Below are positions 43,273 to 56,625 of a stretch of 64,000 nucleotides of DNA, in pieces. The translations under genes were made by a program, and so were the position numbers. The first letter of the stretch is position 1; the number at the start of each line of letters is the position of its first letter. This DNA is from Chondrosia reniformis (lineage: Eukaryota > Porifera > Demospongiae > Chondrillida > Chondrillidae). The notes beneath the pieces are model-generated. The model was not told where the DNA came from. It saw only the letters and a list, made by a program, of their open reading frames with translations, and did no database searches. The stretch is taken from contig OX359191.1 in assembly GCA_947172415.1 (NCBI GenBank), forward strand, positions 4,464,001 through 4,528,000. The letters run 5' to 3'.

Positions 43273-44040
43273 GTGGGGAAGTGGAAACGGCAGAAATGTC
43301 TTAAACCTTGAAATGGCCGAGGAGGCTTGTCACGAAGCCATGAAGCGAGCATGCGGCTTTCTAACTAAGAGCGCGTAAGGCTGTCCTTTTGTGTGAACAT
43401 CTAAAAATAGCGACAGAGACTGAAAAATGGCGGTGCAGAAGTGAAAATGGCGAACAGTATGGCGAGCTAAGACAGGTCAGCATTATGTGCATCATATTTA
43501 AATGCAGTGTAGTAAATCAGCTATATATTGTAATAGTATAACTAACTAATGTCAATTGATAAGCTAGCTGGCTAATATGCATGCCTGCAGGTATTAGGAA
43601 TCAAAGTTTGATCCTTGCAGAAAGAAAGTAGTGACACAGTGCTGAACCTTGGTCAGGTCCACGTGTACTATTGGTAGTATAACCAACCTTCTTAAATCCT
43701 AACACTAGAAATGGGTTATCCCAAGCTTCTTTTACCCAGGATCAGCCCAGAGCCAAGTTTTGCAACATGGGAAAATTTTATTATACGTCATATACGGCCA
43801 TTATATCGTTCGTCGCTGTTCATTAACGATTCTAAGCCTTTCTTATGCACGTTCATTCCAAAGGAAGGCTTTAAGAGGCTCCATTCATCGCTGCTACTAC
43901 AGCACTTTTAGTTATAGAACTGCATGCATTTCCCTCTGACTAGTGGCTTTGAGACAAGCCCATTTTCGTGCTTTACGCCATTAATGCCTTTTCCGCTGTT
44001 TCTGCCATTTCCGCCATTTCTGCCATTCCCACTGCCCCCA
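43273..44040. mobile_element. 770-bp non-autonomous TIR element, copy 1
   Basis: Begins GTGGGGAAGTGGAAACGGCA and ends in sequence whose complement reads TGGGGGCAGTGGGAATGGCA, an imperfect terminal inverted repeat of about 28 bp. The inner right end repeats GCCATTTC units. A short open frame (43711-43911) is kept in the second copy but resembles no known protein. Probably a hAT-like or other DNA-transposon derivative; the superfamily is not determined. Confidence 0.6.
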
Positions 44041-45757
44041 CACAACTAGTACATACAAGCAGTTCATACAATTAGTACAAAAAACTAATAACTAGTGCCT
44101 ACAACTAGTACATACAACTAGAATTTAGTATATACAACTAGTGCCTACCTAGTGCCTAGTATAACTAGTATTAGAACCTACAACTAGTACATACAACTAG
44201 TACATACAACTATTTCATAGAACTAGTACATATAACTAGTACATACAACTACCACATATAATTAGTACACATACATATAACTAGTACATATAAATAGTAC
44301 ATACACCTAATGCTGTTTACTAGTATGTACAACTAGTACTTATAACTGGTACACCCAACTGGTAGTACATACAGCTAGAAACTAGTACATCCAACTAGTA
44401 CATAAAACGAGTACATAAAACCGTATATAAAACTAGTACATACTACATGAAACTAGTCCATACAACTAGTACATAAAATGAGAACATAAACCTGGTAACT
44501 ACAACTAGTATACAACATGTACATAGCTAGTAAATACAACTAGTACATACAAGTATATAGTACATACAACTGGTATTTAAGAAGTATATAAAACTAGTAC
44601 ATATAACTGGAGGAGACGATTATTTCATACAACTATTACATTTAATTAGTACATACGACCATTTCATAAAACTAGTTCATATAATTAGTCCATAAAGCTA
44701 GTACATATAACTAGAACATACACATTTATCTAGTACATATAAATAGTATATACAACTAGTAAATACAGCTAGTACTAGCAACTATTAGATATAACTAGTA
44801 CACACCTAGTTCATATATCTAATACATACACATATACCTAGTACATAGAAATAGTACATACTACTAGTACATACAACAAGAATTTAGTACATGCAACTAG
44901 TGATTACCTAGTATCTAGTATTACAAGTACTAGAATCTACAACTAGTGCATACAACCAGTACATCCAACTAGGACATATAACTAGTACACTGAACTAGTA
45001 TAATCAACAACCACATATAACTAGTACATAAATAAAAAACTAGTACATAAAATAGTACATACATACACCTAGTACATACAACTAGTAGTTACAACTAGTT
45101 CATACAACTAGCATATAGAAGGAGTACATAAACTAGTACCTACAGCTAGTACATACAACTAGTCCATAGCTAGGACATACACCTAGGACATACACCTAGT
45201 ACATACAACTAGTACATACAACTAGTCCATACAACTAGAAACTAGTGCATACAAATAGTATATAGCTAGTACATACAATTAGTACATACAAGTAGTACAT
45301 ATAACTAGTACATACTACCATTTCATAAAACTAGTACATATTAATAGTACTTACAGCTAGTACATATATCTAGTATTTACACATATACCTAGTACATAGA
45401 AATAGTACATACAACTAGTACATACAGCTAGTACATACACCTAGTACATAAAACTAGTACATAAATCTAGTACACATCATTAGTACATTCAACTATATAG
45501 TACATACAACTAGTTCATATTACTAGTACATACAACTAGTACATACAACTAGTTTATACAATTAGTAATTAGTACATACAATTAGTACATACAACTAGTA
45601 CATACAACTAGTACCTAACTAGTTCCTAGTATAACTAATACTAAAACTTACAACTAGTAAGTACTTCTAGTACATGCAACTAGTACATATAACTAGTACA
45701 TATAACTAGTACCTATAACTAGTACATACAGCTCGAATATGCAACAATTACACACAA
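44041..45757 (-). repeat. Minisatellite array, reverse
   Basis: 13-bp units, ending in the 66-bp flank shared with 43,207-43,272. No gene. Confidence 0.92.
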
Positions 45758-46518
45758 GTGGGGAAGTGGAAACGGCGGAAATGTCTTAAACCTTGAAATG
45801 GCCGAGGAGGCTTGTCACGAAGCCATGAAGCTAGCATGCGGCTTTCTAACTAAGAGCGCGTAAGGCTGTCCTTTTGTGTGAACATCTAAAAATAGCGACA
45901 GAGACTGAAAAATGGCGGTGCAGAAGTGAAAATGGCGAACAGTATGGCGAGCTAAGACAGGTCAGCATTATGTGCATCATATCTAAACGCAGTGTAGTAA
46001 ATCAGCTATATATTGTAATAGTATAACTAACTAATGTCAACTGATAAGCTAGCTGGCTAATATGCATGCCTGCAGGTATTAGGAATCAAAGTTTGATCCT
46101 TGCAGAAAGAAAGTAGTGACACAGTGCTGATCCTTGGTCAGTTCCATGTGTACTTCTGGTAGTACAACCAACCTTCTTAAATCCTAACACTAGAAATGGG
46201 TTATGCCAAGCTTCTTTTACCCAGGATCAGCCCAAAGCCAAGTTTTGCAACATGGGAACATTTAATTATACGTCATATACGGCCATTTTATCATTCGCTG
46301 CCGCCGTTCGATAAGGATTCCAAGCCTTTCTTATGCACGTTCATGCCAAAGGACGGATTTAAGCCATCGCTGCTACTACAGCACTATTAGTTATAGAACT
46401 GCATACATTTTCCCTTGACTAGTTGCTTTGAGACAAGCCCTTTTTGTGCTTTACGCCATTAATGCCTTTTCCACTGTTTCAGGCATATCCACCATTTCCG
46501 ATATTTCCACTGCCCCTC
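45758..46518. mobile_element. 770-bp non-autonomous TIR element, copy 2
   Basis: Same orientation as and colinear with 43273-44040, differing by scattered substitutions and a few small indels. The left flank is shared with copy 1 for about 66 bp but the right flank differs. This points to a local duplication of flank plus element, or gene conversion, rather than two independent insertions. Confidence 0.62.
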
Positions 46519-49472
46519 ACAACTAGTACATAAAACTAGTAGAATAACTAGTACATACGATTATTTCATACAACAATTACATATAACTAGTAAATATATC
46601 TAGTACTGGAGCTAGTACATATAACTAATATACCTAGTACATATAAACAGTACATACAACTAGTACATATATCTAGTACATACAACTAGTATATGACTAG
46701 TACATACAACTACTAAATATACTTAGTACACACACACATAACTAGTACATATAAAGAGTACAAACAACCAGTATATGCAACTTGTACATACAACTAGTAC
46801 ATAGAACGAGTACATAAAAACAGTACATATAACAAGTACATACTACCTGAAACTTGTACATACAACTAGTACATAAAACAAGAACATAAAACTGGTACCT
46901 ACAACTATTACATACAACTTGTACATAGCTAGTAAAAACAACTAGTAAATACAAGTATATAGTACATACAACTGGTACTTAAGAAGTACATAAAACTAGT
47001 AAATACAACTAGTAAATACAACTAGGACATATAACTAGTGCAGACGATTATTTCATAAAATTATTACATTGAATTACGACATACGACCATTTCATACAAT
47101 TAGTTCATAAAATTAGTACATAAAGCTAGTACATATAACTAGAACATACACATTTATCTAGTAAATATGAATAGTTTATACAACTAGTACATACAGCTAG
47201 TACTAGCAACTAGTACATATAACTAGTACACACACCTAGTCCATATATCTATTACATACACATATACCTAGTAAATAGAAATAGTACATATTACTAGTAC
47301 ATACATTTAGTATATACAAGTAGTATATACAAGTAGTACATAAAACTAGTACGTACAATTTGTACCTACAACTAGATCATACAAGTAGTTCAAACAACTA
47401 GTAACTGGTTCATACAATTAGTACATACAACTAGAACACACAACTCTTTCACACAGCTAGTGTATACGACTAGTTCATATAAGTAGTACATACAAATAGT
47501 ATATACAACTAGAAACTATTACATACAAATAGTACATAGCTAGTACATACAACTAGTACATACAAGTAGTACATACAACTGGTACATAAGAAGTACATAA
47601 AACTAGTACTTACAAATAGTACATATAACTAGTGCAGACGATTTTTTCATGCAACTACTACTTTTAATTAGTACCTCCGACTATTTAATACAACTAGTAT
47701 GTATAAGTACTGCATACAGCTAGTACATTTAATTAGTACATACACATTTACCTAGTACATATGAATAGTATATACAACTAGTACATACAGCTAGTACAAG
47801 CAACTAGTACATACAACTAGTACAAACAACTATATCACACAGCTAGTGAATACAACTTGTTCATATAACTAGTGCATACAACTAGTACATACAACTAGAG
47901 ACTAGTACATACAAATAGTACATAGCTAGTACATTCAACTAGTACATACAAGTAGTATAAACAACTGGTACATAAGAAGAACATAAAACTAGTACATACA
48001 ACTAGTACATATAACTAGTGCAGACAATTATTTCATACAACTATTACTCTTAATTAGTACTTCTGACTAATTCATACAACTAGTATGTATAACTACTGCA
48101 TACAGCTAGTACATATAACTAGTACATACACATTTACCTAGTACATATGAATAGTATATACGACTAGTACATGCAACTAGTATATGCAAGTAGTACATAT
48201 AACTAGTACACATAACTAGTACATAAACCTAGTAAACACACATAAAGCTAGAACATATAAAAAGTACAAATAACTAGTACATATAATTAGTACATACAAC
48301 TAATACATACAACTAGTACGTATAAACAGTTCTTACACCTAGTAAATAAAAGTACTACATTCCACTAGTAGATACAACTAGTCCATACAACTATTTCACA
48401 CAGCTAGTATATACAACTAGTTCATATAACTAGTAGATACAACCAGAAACTAGTACATACAATAAGTACATACTATAAGTACATACAATAGGTACACACA
48501 ACTAGTACATAAACTTTTTGCACACAATTNNNNNNNNNNNNNNNNNNNNNNNNNNNNNNNNNNNNNNNNNNNNNNNNNNNNNNNNNNNNNNNNNNNNNNN
48601 NNNNNNNNNNNNNNNNNNNNNNNNNNNNNNNNNNNNNNNNNNNNNNNNNNNNNNNNNNNNNNNNNNNNNNNNNNNNNNNNNNNNNNNNNNNNNNNNNNNN
48701 NNNNNNNNNNNNNNNNNNNNNNNNNNNNNAGTTCATATAACCAGTTCATACACATATAACTAGTCCATAAAAATAGTACATACAACTAGAACACACTACT
48801 ACTACAAACAACTAGTAAATACAACTAGTACATACAATAAGTACATACTATGAGTACATACAATAGGTATACACAACTAGTACATAACCTTTTTGCACAC
48901 AACTAGTTCATATAACCAGTTCATACACATATAACTAGTACATAAAAATAGTACATACAACTAGAACACACCACTACTACAAACAACTAGTAAATACAAC
49001 TAGTACATTCAAGTAGTACATACAACTTGTTAATTTTACACACAGCTAGTACATACAACTAGTACATATGACTAGTACATACAACTAGTTCATACAACTA
49101 GGACCCAGTACATACAATAAGTACATTCAACTAGTATATTCAACTAGTACGTACAACTAGTACATGCAACTAGTACATACAAATAGGACATACAACTAGG
49201 ACATACAACTAGTACTTACAACAAGTACATACAACTAGTACATACAAGGAGTATATACAAACAACTAGTAAACAAATAGTACATACAACTAGTACACACA
49301 ACTAGTACATACAACTATTTTACACAGCTCAGTGTATACAACTAGTACATACAACTATTTTACACAGCTCAGTGTATACAACTAGTACATACAACTATTT
49401 CACACAGCTAGTGTATACAACTAGTTCACATAATTAGTACATACTAATACTAATACTAATTAGTACATAGTA
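46519..49472 (-). repeat. Minisatellite array, reverse, with an assembly gap
   Basis: 13-bp units. Long-range similarity between 46,780-47,300 and 44,500-44,900, and again 47,500-47,850, shows kilobase-scale higher-order copying. 200 Ns occupy 48530-48729. A block around the gap (CTTTTTGCACACAA) repeats at 48,830-49,000. A 50-bp motif with TTTTACACAGCTCAGTGTAT is repeated at 49,310-49,420. Confidence 0.92.
48530..48729. other. Assembly gap, 200 Ns
   Basis: Fixed-size placeholder inside the array. The flanks GCACACAATT and AGTTCATATAACC join exactly as in the neighbouring duplicate at about 48,896-48,916, with one mismatch and no missing base. Confidence 0.95.
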
Positions 49473-49549
49473 CAACCAATAGGACCTCAAATCTTTAACT
49501 TTTCACAAGCCTGTAAGTCAGATGTCTTTAGAAAACCAGAACCATGTGA

Positions 49550-49843
49550 GTGTCACAAGTCCCCCTTCATTTACAAGCCCCTAGGCCAGGTGACCTACGT
49601 ATTGTTAGTAACCCAAAACTTAGAAAACTTCTTAAGAAAGGACCAAAATTTAGAGAACCTAATAACTTTAATTGGGTAACTGCTTTAAAAATGTGTAAGG
49701 AAGGTCTTAGAAAATATAAGATTACCTGGGCCCGTAGAGAAAATGTATCTAATTTTGTATTTAGTGAGTGGGAAATGCTGTATTTAAGAAAAGTAATGAT
49801 AGGATCTCTAGGCTGTTTAAATCGTATACCAAATCCTCAATAG
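49550..49843 (+). pseudogene. CxC linker and pre-RT region of Naiad-type element copy 2
   Basis: Just upstream, KPEPCECHKSP with CxC at 49545-49553 is read in another frame. A 10-base deletion then brings in GDLRIVSNPKLRKLL, KFREPNNFNWVTALKMCKEG and RENVSNFVFSEWEM. Ends out of phase at PNPQ, exactly as in copy 1, because of the shared frameshift. Confidence 0.78.
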
Positions 49844-50601
49844 CCAGGAAGACCCTTACTTGCCCTAAAATTAAGAAATTCTTAGCAGACCTACATGATA
49901 AGTATGTTACAGCCCCTGCCGAAAAGGCCTCCAATAATATAAAATTTATATGTAAGTCCTACTATAGACAAATTATTAATGAAGAACTAGGCAGTACCTC
50001 CACTTATGCTAAATGTAAAGTAGAACCCCAACAGTTAATTAGGAAACACATAGATTTCTTAAAACTAGAGAACTTAGAACCTAAACCAGACTGTTGTAAC
50101 CTTCCCTCTTTTTACTGGATGCCTAAGCTACAAAAGAACCCTTACAGCTACAGATTCATAGCTGCCTCTCACAAATGTACTACCAAACCCCTTTCTAGAT
50201 TTCTAAATTCGGCACTCAGACTAATTCTCAAACATTTTAGAGAATACTGCCTAGGTATATATAGGAATACTGGTGTTAATGTCTTTTGGATAGTAGAAAC
50301 CTCACTAGAAGTCTTAGATAGTCTTAGGTCTATACCTACTAGAAAAGCACAGCTAGCTAGTTTTAATTTTTCTACATTATATACAGCGATCCCCCATAAC
50401 CTGCTTAAAGATAAGATTACTAACCTTATTTGTAGTGCCTATACCTGTAGGAAGTCCCAATATATAGAAATCTGTCATGATAAAGCCTTTTGGTCTAACA
50501 ATGTCTCCAATAAAGCAGTCACAGCTGTTCATTTAGTAGAGCTCTTTAATTACCTTATTGACAACATTTATGTATGTGTAGACGGTTCTGTATTAAGGTA
50601 A
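49768..50601 (+). pseudogene. Reverse transcriptase fingers and first palm motif of Naiad-type element copy 2
   Basis: 277 codons that appear to translate identically to 37079-37912: WMPKLQKNPYSYRFI, CTTKPLSRFLNSALRLI, FNFSTLYTAIPHNLL. Ends at the shared TAA directly before CVGIPMGTDCAP; a CAA Gln codon is the likely ancestor. The apparent Asn in FNFSTLYT is also shared. Confidence 0.83.
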
Positions 50602-50616
50602 TGTGTAGGTATCCCT

Positions 50617-51271
50617 ATGGGTACTGACTGTGCCCCTGTAGTTGCTAATCTTTTTCTGTTTGCCTATGAGTATGAGTTTATGAGAGGACTACTTAAGGAT
50701 AACATCACCCTAGCTATTAAATTTTCCAATACTTATAGGTATATTGATGACCTTTTATGTATTAACAACAAGGATTTTGAACTGTCAATTAGTGGTTTAC
50801 CCCAAAGAACTTAATCTAAAAAAGACAAATACCACCCCTAAAAAATCCCTCTTTTTAGACCTAGATATAACCATAACTAACAATCAATTTATCACTAAAG
50901 TATATGATAAGCGAGTGGACTTTAACTTTAATATAGTAAATTTCCCCCATTTAGGTAGTAATATTCCAAATACCCCAGCATATGGTGTCTTTATTTCACA
51001 ACTAATTAGGTATTCCAGAATATGTAGTGACTTCTCCAGTTTTCAGGCTAAAAGTTTGAAGTTATACAGTAGGCTTATTAAGCATGGTTACAAATACTTT
51101 AAGCTAAAATCAACCTTTAAAACCTTCCTATCCCGGCAGCCTCTAGTTAGAATCAAGTATAAGCAAAAAGTAGCTAATATGCTTAAGGACTGTCTTGTGT
51201 TACCCCATATTGTGTTACCCCACCTCCAAAGAAATGTTACTACTAGAAGATCTAAGGGTAGACTTATGTAA
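50617..51271 (+). pseudogene. Reverse transcriptase catalytic core and thumb of Naiad-type element copy 2
   Basis: MGTDCAPVVANLFLFAYEYE, then RYIDDLLCINN with YIDD at 50740-50751. After a 2-base loss the frame resumes with YPKELNLKKTN, FLDLDITITNNQFI, then SNIPNTPAYGVFISQLIRYS and LIKHGYKYFKL (thumb), ending at TAA 51269-51271. This copy retains the RT C terminus that copy 1 loses to a private stop. There is no GIY-YIG domain after it, confirming the permuted domain order. Confidence 0.83.
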
Positions 51272-51521
51272 TATGTCCTACTTGTGTCTATAGTCTGAGT
51301 CTGTTTTACCTGTACGAACAAGATTACTAATAGATTTATAATTAATTCATAAAAGTTAATTGGACCTACATCCCTTTCATAAAATTATATTTCATCATGT
51401 GTCTTAGTTAACACCTTATGTAACTTTTGGCGCCAAAATAGTGTATATAAGGCCCCTAGATTTAGCATAGAGAGCCAAGGATTCACAGAAGATCAAGATA
51501 AAAAAAGACAAAGACTCCCAG

Positions 51522-51560
51522 GATCACTGATGAAGGGTGGAATTCCCAGAAACGGCTCTC
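51522..51560 (+). ncRNA. Hammerhead-like motif in the 3' region of Naiad-type element copy 2
   Basis: CTGATGA (51527-51533), GGG/CCC stem, GAAAC (51549-51553), then GGCTCTCT able to pair with AGAGAGCC at about 51,470. Identical core to the copy at 36116-36154. Confidence 0.4.
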
Positions 51561-51692
51561 TGACCCAGTGGAGAAGATAAAAGAAGCGAAAAGAAGGAAG
51601 AAAAGACTCCTGTATCTTCAGCTAAAGCTCTCTTTAGGTTTAGTTCCCCTATGGGCTCTTTTTACAGAATAGGCATATAGCATATGGTATCT

Positions 51693-54600
51693 TAGATTTT
51701 TCATACAATTAGTACATACAACTAGAAACTAGTACATACAAATAGTACATGCAACTAGTTTATACAACTAGTACATACAACTAGTACATAAACGTTTTGC
51801 TCATATGTCTCTTGTTAATATAACCAGTTCATACCCATATAACTAGTACATCCAATTAGTAAATATAACTGGTACATACAACTAGTGTATACAACTAGTA
51901 ACTAATACATATATTTAGTACATACAACTAGTATGTTCAACAAGTACATACAACTGTATAGTGAATAGATCTAGTTCATAAAACTAATACATACAACTAG
52001 TACATACAACTAGATTCTTGTACATAAAACTAGTACCTAACGGGTTCTTAGGAAAACTACTACTAGAACCTACAACTAGTACGTACAACTAGTACATACA
52101 ATTTGTATATGCAACTAGTACATACAACTAGTACCTACATTTAGTAAATATAGCTAGTGCTAGTGCATAAAGCTAGTGCATACAAATAGTACATGGAACT
52201 AGTAACAAGTACATACAACTAGTACATACAACTAGTACATATAACTAGTACATACAAATAGTACATACAAATAGTCCATACAACTAGTACATAGAACTAG
52301 TACTACAACTACTACATAGAAATGGTACATGGAATGAAGGCATAAAACTACTTCATGCAACTTGTAAATACAACTGGAATCTAGTATTTGTAACAACTGC
52401 TTACCCAGTACCTAGTTTAACAAGAACTATGACCTACAACTTGTACATACAACTGATTACATACACATACAACTAGTACTTACAACTAGTACATACAAGT
52501 AATACATGCAATTAGTATCTACAACTAGTAAATATATCTAGTACTAGTACATACAACTAGTTCATAAAACTAGTAAATATAACTAGAACTTACTACAAGT
52601 TCACACAACCAGTACATACAACTAATACATACAATTAGTACCTACAACCTGAATATATAATTAGTACTAATATATACAACTGGTAAAGTATATACAACAA
52701 GAACATACAAGTAGTACATACAAATACCTACAACTAGTAAATATAACATGTACTAGTACATAAAACTAATTTATACAACTAGTGTATAAAAATAGTACAT
52801 AACTAGTACAAACACCTAGTACATACAACTAGTAAATACAACTGGTACATCCAACTACTTCACACAGCTAGTTTATACAACTAGTTCATATAACTAGTAC
52901 ATAAAACTAGTACATACAACTAGAAACTAGTACATACAACTAGTACATACAACTAGTTTATACAACTAGTACATACAATTGGTATTTAGTATTTTTAGCA
53001 AATACTTACCTACCGCATAGTTTTACAGGTACTATGACCTACAACTAGTACATACAACTAATACATGCATTAGTACATACAACTAGTAAATATATCTAGT
53101 ACTAGTACATACAACTGGTTCATACAACTAATAAATATAACTGGTACTTACAACGAGTTCACACAACTTGTATATACAACTAATACATACAATTAGTACC
53201 TATAACCTGAATATATAACTAGTTCTAGTACATACACCTGGTAAAGTTTATACAACTTGTAAACTACACACAACTAGTACATACAATAAGTACATACACA
53301 TATAACTTGTGCATATAAAAGCTAGTTCATACAACTAGTACATGAAAGTAGTACACACAACTAGTACACACAACCAGTACATTTAACTAGTACATACTAC
53401 AAATACCAACAAGTAGCATATACAATTAGTGCATACAACTGGTTCATACAACTAGTACATACAAGTAGTACATACAACTAGTACACACAACAAGTACATT
53501 CAACTAGTACGTACAACAAATACAAACAAGTAGCATATATAACTAATGCATACAACTACTACATACAAGTAGTACAAAGACCTAGTTCTTACAACTAGTA
53601 CATACAACTTGTAGATACAACTTGTACAAATGACAAGAACATATATATATAAGTAGAACAAATAAATAGTACATACAACTAGTATATACAACAAAGTATA
53701 TACAACTAGTACCTACAACTAGTAAATAATACCTTGTACTAGTACATACAATTAGTACATACAACTAGTACCTACTACTAGTAAATATTACCGGAACTAG
53801 TATATACAACTAGAATATAACCAGTGCATACAACTAGTACATGCAACTAGTTCATTTAACCAGATTATAACTAGTAAATACTACTAGTATATACAACTAG
53901 TACTTACAATTAGTACATACAACTATTACATTCAACTAGTACATGCAACTAGTATATACCTACAACTAGTAAATATAACTAGTCCTAGTATATACAATTG
54001 TTATAAATAACTGGAACCTTCAACGTGTACATTCAACAAGTACAAACAAGTAGTACATAAAACTAGTACATACAACTAGTTCTCACAACTAGTATATACA
54101 ACTAATACTTACAATTGGTACATGCAACTTGTACATAAAACAAGCACATAAAACTAGAACATACCCATATAAGCAGTACATTTAAATGGTACATACAACT
54201 ACTGCATACCACTAGTACATACAACTAATACAAATAAGTAGCACATATAACAAACACAAATAACTAGAACATACAACTATTTATCACAGCTAGTTTATAC
54301 AACTACTTCATATAAGTAGTACATACAATTAGTACATACAACTAGAAACTAGTACATACAAATAGTACATACAATCTGAATATATAACTAGTACTAGTAC
54401 ATTCAACTGGTAAAGTACATAAACTTGTAAAGTACATTCAACTAGTACATACAACAATTACATACAACTAGTACATACAACTTAAACCTACAACTAGGAA
54501 ATATAACTAGAACATACAACTAATACATAAATGTAGTATATACAACCAGTTCATACAAATTGTACATACAACAACTATATAAATGTAGTACGTACAACTA

Positions 54601-55950
54601 GTACATACAACTAGTACATACAACTAGTACATGCATCTAGTACATGTAACTAGTACATACACACATAGCTAGTACAAATAAATATTACGTACAACTAGTA
54701 CATACAAATACTCCATAACTAGTACATAAAACTAGTACATAGAAAGATTGCATCTTAATTAGTATATAAAACTAGAACATACAAGTAGTACAAACAACTT
54801 GTACATTCAACTAGTACGTACAACTAGTTCATACCACTAGTACATACAACTACTACCTACAACTTGTACACACAACTAATACCTATAACTAGTACATACA
54901 AATATAGCAAGTACAAATATATAGTACGTTCAACTAGTACATACAACTAGTCCATTCAACTAGTACATTCAACTAGTCCTACAAATAGTACATAGAACTA
55001 GTAGAAAGAACGAGTCAATCGTATTTAGTACATACAACTAGTAACAACAACTAGTTAATGCAACCAGTTAGTATAACTAGTACTAGTACATACACCTAGT
55101 ACATACAACCTAGTTTATACAATTATTAGGTACAATTAGTTCATACAGCTAGTACATACAACTAGTATATACAAGTTGTACATACAATTAGAACACACAA
55201 CTAGTACAACAAATAGTGCATACAACTGGTACAAACAACTCGTACATACAATTAGAACCTACCTTGTACATAGTATAACTAGTACAAGAACCTACAACTA
55301 GGACATACAGCTAGTACATACAACTAGTACATATACAAAGTGCAAACACATATACTAGTACATATAAATATCACATTCAAAAAGTACATATGACTAGTAC
55401 ATACAACTAGTACATACAACTAGGATATACAACTACTACATACAGCTAGTACAACACCAAGTAAATAGAACTAATACTTAGAACGAGTGCATCATAACTA
55501 GTAAATGCAACTAGAAAATAAAAGTAGTACAGACAACTAGTACACGACTTAGAACCTAGTATAACTAGTCCTAGAACCTACAACTAATATATAAAGCTAG
55601 TACATACAACTAGTACATATAACTAGTACATACAACTTGTACATATACTTAGTACATACTCTCTTAATTAGTACATTTATATAGTACAAACATCTAGTGC
55701 ATACAACTAGTACATACAAATAGTAGGTTATACTAGTACTACAACTAGAACAGAGAATTAGTTTCTACAACTATTACACACAGCTAGAACATAGAACTAG
55801 GACATAAAACTAGTACATACAACTAGTACATACAATTAGTATCTGAAACTAGTAAATATAACTAGTCGTAGTACATACAACTAGTAAAGTACATACAATT
55901 AGTACATATATAAAACTAGTACATACAACTGAAACCTACAATTAGTTAAT
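51693..55950 (-). repeat. Minisatellite array, reverse
   Basis: 4.3 kb of 13-bp units with blocks such as CTACAACCTGAATATATAAC repeated at 52,640, 53,200 and 54,370. No gene or inserted element found. Confidence 0.92.
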
Positions 55951-56480
55951 CATAGAGTTGGGAAGTACTCTATAAATACGGATGGCAGAAAAAAATATGG
56001 CCGCCTTATGTAATGTATTATTTTTGCATGCTTTTCTAAAGCCAAAATATGTTTCGATGCTCTACAACCTTCGCAAAGTGGGAAAACCGGAATAGGCCAA
56101 ATTCTTCTTCTTCTTTTTCAAATGAGCTAGCGCTAACATGTGAACTTGCGCAGGTACACACAAGTACTCAATCGTCATTAATGTTTCCAAATTAGTCTAC
56201 CGTAGATTTCAACGCGCTCTATCCAAAGCATGTTACTTTTGAAAGTGCCAAATTTTACACATCACTGCAATGTTTGGGCGCATCGATCCCTACTTCTAGC
56301 ATATCCATGATGCGCCCAAAACATAGAAGTGATGTGTATAGTTAAGTTTCAGTTGCCACTTCTGCAATGTTAGCCTTACCATATGATCACTTTCTTGTTT
56401 CGTTACTTTTTCTAGATGTGCCAATCACTGTTACAGTGCCATCCCTACTTTTAACTTCATTTGTTAATGTTTCTATTTAA
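55951..56480. mobile_element. Fold-back/MITE element C, related to family B
   Basis: Left end AAGTACTCTATAAATACGGA then TGGCAG; right end CAGTGCCATCCCTACTTTTA. The GGATGGCA / TGCCATCC terminal repeats recall family B. Inside, ACACATCACT...GGGCGCATC (56,258-56,285) is inverted at 56,305-56,340, making a further hairpin. A TCTTCTTCTTC tract parallels the triplet tract of family B. Non-coding. Confidence 0.6.
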
Positions 56481-56625
56481 CTTGTATAACTAGTAAATAC
56501 AATTAGTATATACATACAACTAGCAAATGCAACTAGTACCCTCAACTAGTAAATATAACTAGTACTAGTACATACAACATGCAAAGTACATACAATAAGT
56601 ACATATATACAACTAGTACATAAAA
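56481..56625 (-). repeat. Minisatellite array, reverse
   Basis: Short block of 13-bp units between element C and the Penelope remnant. Confidence 0.85.

Larger units (their letters stand above)
49473..51692 (+). mobile_element. Naiad-type Penelope-like element, copy 2
   Basis: Plus-strand copy lacking the GIY-YIG domain by 5' truncation (begins in PIGPQIFNFSQA). From the CxC motif onward it matches copy 1 almost base for base, including the frameshift near 49,772 and the TAA at 50599-50601. Private changes are a 10-base loss near 49,590 and a 2-base loss near 50,795. The 3' non-coding part (51,272-51,692) matches 35,990-36,350 in reverse and holds the same hammerhead-like motif. Confidence 0.85.

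Noticed and set aside
43711-46390. Short frame (MGYPKLLLPRISPEPSF and its relative) in the two TIR elements
   Set aside because: Conserved only as far as the whole element is; no known domain and within a non-autonomous element.
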